Assembly: GCA_022606425.2 (NCBI GenBank)
Contig: JAHDVF020001359.1
Coordinates: 124,001 to 188,000 of the forward strand
DNA from: Lepidostoma basale
Lineage: Eukaryota; Arthropoda; Insecta; Trichoptera; Lepidostomatidae
Reading direction: 5' to 3'
DNA: 64,000 nucleotides
Part shown: positions 59,350 through 64,000 of the stretch, piece by piece
Numbering within the stretch: position 1 is the first letter of the stretch
How the letters are laid out: every line of letters starts with the position of its first letter
The notes under the pieces: model-generated
What the model was told of the DNA's origin: nothing
Seen by the model: only the letters and a program-made list of their open reading frames with translations
Databases searched by the model: none
Position numbers and translations under genes: made by a program

Positions 59350-59421
59350 TCCCATATGGTCTAGTGGCTAGGATACCCGGCTTTCACCCGGGAGGCTCGG
59401 GTTCGATTCCCGGTATGGGAA
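59350..59421 (+). tRNA. tRNA-Glu (anticodon TTC), copy 2
   Basis: Identical to the copy at 43064 except for two positions in the anticodon stem, which is CCCGG/CCGGG here. Followed by TATTTTTTT, a good pol III terminator. Confidence 0.95.
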
Positions 59422-59464
59422 TATTTTTTTGATAATATTGTTTTCTCCAACATTTATTATAATA

Positions 59465-59760
59465 TTTGATTGATTTGATCGTGTCACGGTTTCCTCAATC
59501 TTCGGCTATTACCTGTACTGTTCATATTGTTAACGTATAATTTTTTTATCATTCATTCGTTCCATGTGTTCAAACCATTTTAATGAACCTTTCATTATTT
59601 TGTTCATAACGCTTTCATTACTGCATTCACGCCTTATATTTGCATTTGACAAATCTCCTTTCTACTGCATTTATTCCAGTTTTATCTTTTATGACAGTTC
59701 CATGCTTTATTTCCATATACCTATAAGAGTCGGTACAAGAACACCATGCGACAACATTAA
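59465..59760 (-). mobile_element. LINE-A fragment
   Basis: GTTCCATGTGTTCAAACCAT (HMER region), GTTCATATTGTTAACGTAT, CTTATATTTGCATTTGACA on plus. It begins 44 bp after tRNA-Glu copy 2 and lacks the 3' tail. Confidence 0.6.
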
Positions 59761-60114
59761 CAACCCGATGCGTAATAATCTGATTAAAGTGAGTTTATCT
59801 TACACACATACTATTACGCAATTCTCCCTCATCAGAATAACTGTAAAGGAGATATTTACGAGAAGTTTCCTGCGACTGGCTCTAAGATAAATCTGGTCCT
59901 AGATTAGTTCAGGATTAAGGCAGCAGTGAGTGGCGGATAGCCATTTATCAACTTGGATATCGTTTGCTGGACAATTGATCCAACCACCTACTATTCTGTA
60001 CGAGACTGGCCTCTACAGAATTTAGAGTGAGAATGTTAAGTTTCTAATTTTCATTAAAAAAAATAAGAATAATAATAACATCTGTAATATGCATTGTTTT
60101 ATTCTTGATATTAT

Positions 60115-60413
60115 TTAACTAACTAACTAACTAACCATCACGCCGTCTCCCCGGAAGGGTAGGCAGAAAGAATGGACTGTCACACTTTTACTGATGCGGC
60201 ACTCCATCCTTCTCTTTTCGCCCCGCGGGAGATGCGGTGTGATGGGTTGCGAACCTCATCGCCACCAATAGGCATCTCCCGCGCACACTTCGATCGTCCA
60301 ACACCCACAAAATAAATCTAAAACAAATAATATAAAATACAATGATACAAAATAAAACAACAAAATAAAAATAATTTAACACAAAATGTTCTTTTTAGAT
60401 GGTGCACATATTA
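60115..60413 (-). mobile_element. SINE-like element, long copy 5
   Basis: (TTAG)n tail at 60115-60135, the shared LINE-A-like 3' end, the GATCGAAGTGTGCGCGGGAG core and an AT-rich 5' part ending near GTGCACC. Almost identical to 709-1000. Confidence 0.8.
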
Positions 60414-60419
60414 ACTATT

Positions 60420-62530
60420 TCATTTATGTTCCACGAATCCACCGGTTTTTTAATGACCAGTTTCGTGTCGTCTCATCTCATTCTTTAAATAATTTTCCTA
60501 AATAATTATGGAACCGGTCAAAGTTAAAATGGAAATAATCAATTGTAAAGTATTTTTTCTATTAACACCTTACTTCAACTTGTACCTAAGTTCCTTAATC
60601 CTTAACTTGAACTCAAGTCCCGAAGACAACTTTAATATTAAGAAGCTCTGCTGAGCATACAATGGCAGGCGCGAATTCTACGATAACCAGGACACAACCA
60701 AGATGAGACGGGCATGCGACCAGTAGTTCTCCAGAATCGAGTATAAGTAGACTATGGGACTGGTTTAGTACGACCAACTAGCTACCAGCGCAGCGGTATA
60801 ATAGTAAAAACAGATTGCAATTGAATTGCGTTGAAATACCCCATGAACCATGTGTATTATATATTATAACCATGGACGCAATATTTTTGTACATGAACAT
60901 CTGATATTTATCAAGACTTTACTCATTTTATTTTATCTACAAACCCTGCTACGAACTATGTTTAGCGCTGTTGATTTAGAAGCTAAAGTTAAAAGTATTT
61001 TTATCCTAAGCTACTCATAGTATTCAACTACCCTCCTGCTTCTGACAGTTTCGTGTACAACTTTAACTGCCTATTTGTTCCATAATAAAGAAAACTCCGA
61101 TAATTTATATTAGGAACGTACTCTATTCACAGGACTCCGCGCGATATTAAATGTTGTAGAAAGCTCATTAGGTCAAATAGATTGGGATATAACGAGGGTC
61201 ACTTCTCTGTATTATGACAGTGGCATAAAAAAGGAACAAATCCATCACATTCAATAACTGCGCTTCTGAAAGGCGATTTGCTTCTATTTACTCGTCGCTT
61301 TAAATGGGGTCCGCTATGGCATCTGCATCCCTGTAGATACTGTAAAACTGTAATGCACCAGTAATCGAATCAACCCTATAATTATTATAGCCTGGGGTTT
61401 ATTTTTAATTCTCGCCATAATTGTTATCGTAATATTTACGGCTCCCAACGTCCCATTGTGAGATCTGTCGCAGTACTTTGTATCTAATGCCTCTGGCGCA
61501 GAGGGGGGCGATAATGTAGCAATGAACGAATTATCGGAGACATCAATTTCAATATTATATCTAACTTTGAGCGTATGAAATATTATCTTTTTTGCCAATT
61601 CCTCATATGCGAGATCTGCACGTTATAATAGTAAAGTACATTTGAATATTAATTCTGTGTCTTATTTGACCCGTTTAAATCACTTGGTAGTTCTACAATT
61701 ACGAACTTCGGGGAAATCTCAACCCGAACGTCGCCGTTTATTGCATGGCTCCGTATTCATTTAACGATCAAGAATATTTCGGGGAGCTTTGGGAATCATT
61801 ATTAATTGTATACAAAAAATAACTATGATTGTATATAGTAACTCTTAAGTAAGATACTTTATATAAAATATGTTTTTGATGATCAACAAATAAAGAAAAC
61901 TTTTTCAAAATAATATTTAAAAACTTGTTTTGAGATTTGATATATGAATCAAAACGAATTAATGTGCGAAACGCAACATTTATTTTGAATTTAAAATCTA
62001 TTAAGTAAACATAATATATTTGTATTCGAACGTAAGAACGTTAAATAAGAAGAAAAGATTATTTGCGTATGCAAATTACAGCCAGGAACCCCATCAATAT
62101 TTATATGCGGGTGTCAAATAAAAAGTGACGATTATGGGGACAAGAAGGAGAGCCACGTCAGCCGAGCCGCCCCGGCATCGGCAGTTGGGGCCCGTTTTCT
62201 GCTGCTTTGAATAGAACTACGGTTGATGCGAAATAAAAATATATCAAATAAAATAAAAATTCACTAAACATTGTACTGCCACATATAAAAAAAATCTAAC
62301 TCTAGGAATAATAAACGTATGTTAATGTTGCCTATTTCGCTCATTCTCATATGCACGAAAGAAACCACAAGTATCTTCATTATTTTTGGTGTAAAAATGC
62401 CAAAATGCAAGTAGCGCCTAACTTCGATACCTCACCCAACACCATTTATAGAATTAAATGTTTGACAAACATTTTTTTGTGTACATAACAGGTGATTTGA
62501 ACCCAATTACTGCAAACAATTTGATTTTTT
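60420..62530. other. Gene-free stretch
   Basis: AT-rich, with one GC-rich patch near 62150-62210. No gene or clear repeat found. Confidence 0.4.
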
Positions 62531-62534
62531 AGCT

Positions 62535-62665
62535 ATTATATTGATTCCCATGACATGTTATTTCTACACCAGACCAAAGACAGAGTGACAATCATATTGC
62601 CGTCGCCGGGAATCGAACCCGGGATCTTCGGTGTGGCAGTCAGAGCTCTTGCGACTCTGTGACGA
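62535..62665 (-). repeat. tRNA-derived SINE fragment
   Basis: On minus a B-box-like GGGTTCGATTCCCGG and an A-box-like region precede an unrelated tail (CTTTGGTCTGGTGTAG, then ATAACATGTCATGGG). Acceptor stems do not pair properly, so it is not a tRNA gene. Confidence 0.6.
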
Positions 62666-62847
62666 AGGTACTTTACTGGATATATTTGTATGTGTGTTTT
62701 TTTGTACGGGGAATTGAGAATTTTAGTTTCTACTCCTTTTTTTGGATTAGCATAATACAATTATTTTATGTTGATTAATTAGCAGCAATTTTATAAATTC
62801 TATTTTATTTGTCGTTTATATTTTTGTCCATCAGTTTAGGTATTATT

Positions 62848-63506
62848 TTTCTAGATATGTTTCGAAGGCTTACACCTTCATCATCCGGAGAACGATATCA
62901 ACTTAATTTATAAAAAAAATAGTCAGTTTTATTATATTTAATGTGAATGACATGTTTTGCCTGTCTAAGGCATTATCAAATGTCATCTTTTGTCAATCAG
63001 ATAAAAATGTTATATTGGATTGATAAAAATGTTATTTTAAAGATTGTATACTTAAATAGTAATTTTCTTTCTCATCAGCATCCTATTGACACTTTCACCC
63101 TGTTAATGGCGTCACCTACACCCCCCCCTTCTGTCTGAAAGCGAGGATTTACATTCGCGTCAGCCTTTTAATCGAGTTTGCACGTCCAAGTCCGCTGTCG
63201 CAGTCGCCTCCTGACTCCCGGGAATACGAGTATAGCCTACCCATACAGTAGGACGCTGCTCCCCGTACCTACGTACGGCGGGCGGTAGGTAGGTATTATA
63301 CGAGTACCTACCCGCGGACGGGCCCAGAGCTCGACTCAAAGGACTCGTCTAATCAAATCACAACATATGACATTTGATTATGCCTTAGACGGGCGAAACA
63401 TGTCATTCACATTCAGTATAATAAAACTGACGAATTTTTTTATGAATTAAGTTGATATCGTTCTCCGGATGATGAAGGTGTAAGCCTTCGAAACATGTCG
63501 AGAAAG
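62848..63506. mobile_element. Large foldback element with 380-bp GC-richer insert
   Basis: Left arm 62848-62986 and right arm 63367-63506 are inverted copies of about 140 bp. Each arm joins a family 3 core (CGAAACATGTCGAGAAA on the right) to a family 2 core (GGCGAAACATGTCATTCAC). The insert is unrelated to either family. Confidence 0.75.
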
Positions 63507-63600
63507 ATAAACTCAAAAGTGGAAAAAAAAACAGTGTTTTAATTCATATAAAAATCAGCATTATGAAATTCCACAGTGTTAACCCCTTTAAATTTATCTA
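63507..63600 (+). repeat. Hairpin family 3, 3' flank
   Basis: Follows the large foldback: GTGTTTTAATTCATATAAA, then TTCCACAGTGTTAACCCC and AAATTTATCTA, as at 37085-37155. Confidence 0.6.
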
Positions 63601-63644
63601 AAAATAATAAAATTGGTATAAAACAGAAGTGTTTATTCTTATTA

Positions 63645-64000
63645 ATTGTTTATGTATGGAAATGAAAATTGGAACTGGCAAAAAAAAGTAGGATAAATGC
63701 CGTAGAAATGAGATCTTTGAGACGAGTGTACGGGAAAACAATACACGATAGAATACCGAACGACGAAATAAGGAAGAAATGCAAGGCAGATTATTACATC
63801 ATAAGTAAAATAAATAAAAATATCCCTGAGATGTTTTGGACATATGGAACGAATGGACGAGAGAAGAATGGTTAAAATGTCGTATGGAAGCAGCGTGAGT
63901 GGATAGAGAAGCCGTGGGAGACCAAGGTAAGCACGGCATGACCAAATTAAACTAATACTGAAAGGCGGCCACATTCGAAGTCGGAAAAATCGACGAGCGT
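63645..64000 (+). mobile_element. LINE-A fragment, running off the window
   Basis: KKSRINAVEMRSLRRVYGK, RIPNDEIRKKCKA, MFWTYGTNGREKNG, then frame-shifted VSG and GRPR remnants. It continues past the right edge. Confidence 0.75.

Noticed and set aside
62598..62665. tRNA gene
   Set aside because: The B box is good but the acceptor and D stems do not form; it is part of a SINE-like repeat.
1..64000. CRISPR arrays, operons, bacterial promoters or phage genes
   Set aside because: None seen. The direct repeats are transposon copies or simple repeats, and the gene structure is eukaryotic.

Overview
This window looks like nuclear DNA from an insect, most likely a moth or butterfly. The evidence is AT-rich sequence with GC-rich coding exons, GT-AG introns with in-phase joins, intronless pol III tRNA genes that lack an encoded CCA, and a dense load of non-LTR retrotransposons, SINE-like elements and foldback repeats of lepidopteran style. 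No bacterial gene layout, CRISPR array or operon is present. The order-level assignment is inferred from repeat style and was not tested by a search.

Host genes sit in the left half and form a small cluster of secreted-protein genes. Gene 1 (minus, start 8306) shows only its first coding exon: a signal peptide plus a Gly/Ser-rich stretch, ending at a clear splice donor. Gene 2 (plus, 16523-26571) can be assembled completely from five exons with matching phases. It encodes a 283-residue, cysteine-free, Gly/Ser/Ala-rich secreted protein with a TATA box and a poly(A) signal. Gene 3 (minus, 28580-27471) has two exons and encodes a 341-residue secreted Pro/charged-rich protein. Genes 2 and 3 converge tail to tail, with opposite-strand poly(A) signals about 20 bp apart. 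I do not recognise the family of any of the three. The shared secretion signals and low-complexity composition suggest extracellular structural or silk/cuticle-like proteins, but that is inference.

RNA genes: one tRNA-Lys(CTT) on minus (33602-33674) and two tRNA-Glu(TTC) genes (43064-43135 minus; 59350-59421 plus). The two Glu genes differ at two positions that form one compensatory base pair.

The rest is mostly transposable-element debris. The dominant element, called LINE-A here, is a non-LTR retrotransposon present in at least a dozen 5'-truncated pieces; the best is at 38414-39128 with a 228-aa open tail. It ends almost exactly at its stop codon followed by a short simple repeat (TTAG, TTTG or GTT). 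A SINE-like element (five copies) carries the same 3' end, so LINE-A is its likely mobilising partner. Other elements are a second LINE nested in LINE-A (about 29990-31575), an L2/CR1-like LINE tail (45049-45660), RTE-like scraps, several families of hairpin elements sharing a GAAACATGT core, a tandem/inverted composite at 5174-6438, and a 450-bp microsatellite at 42330. The region from about 33.7 kb to the right end holds no protein gene I can support.
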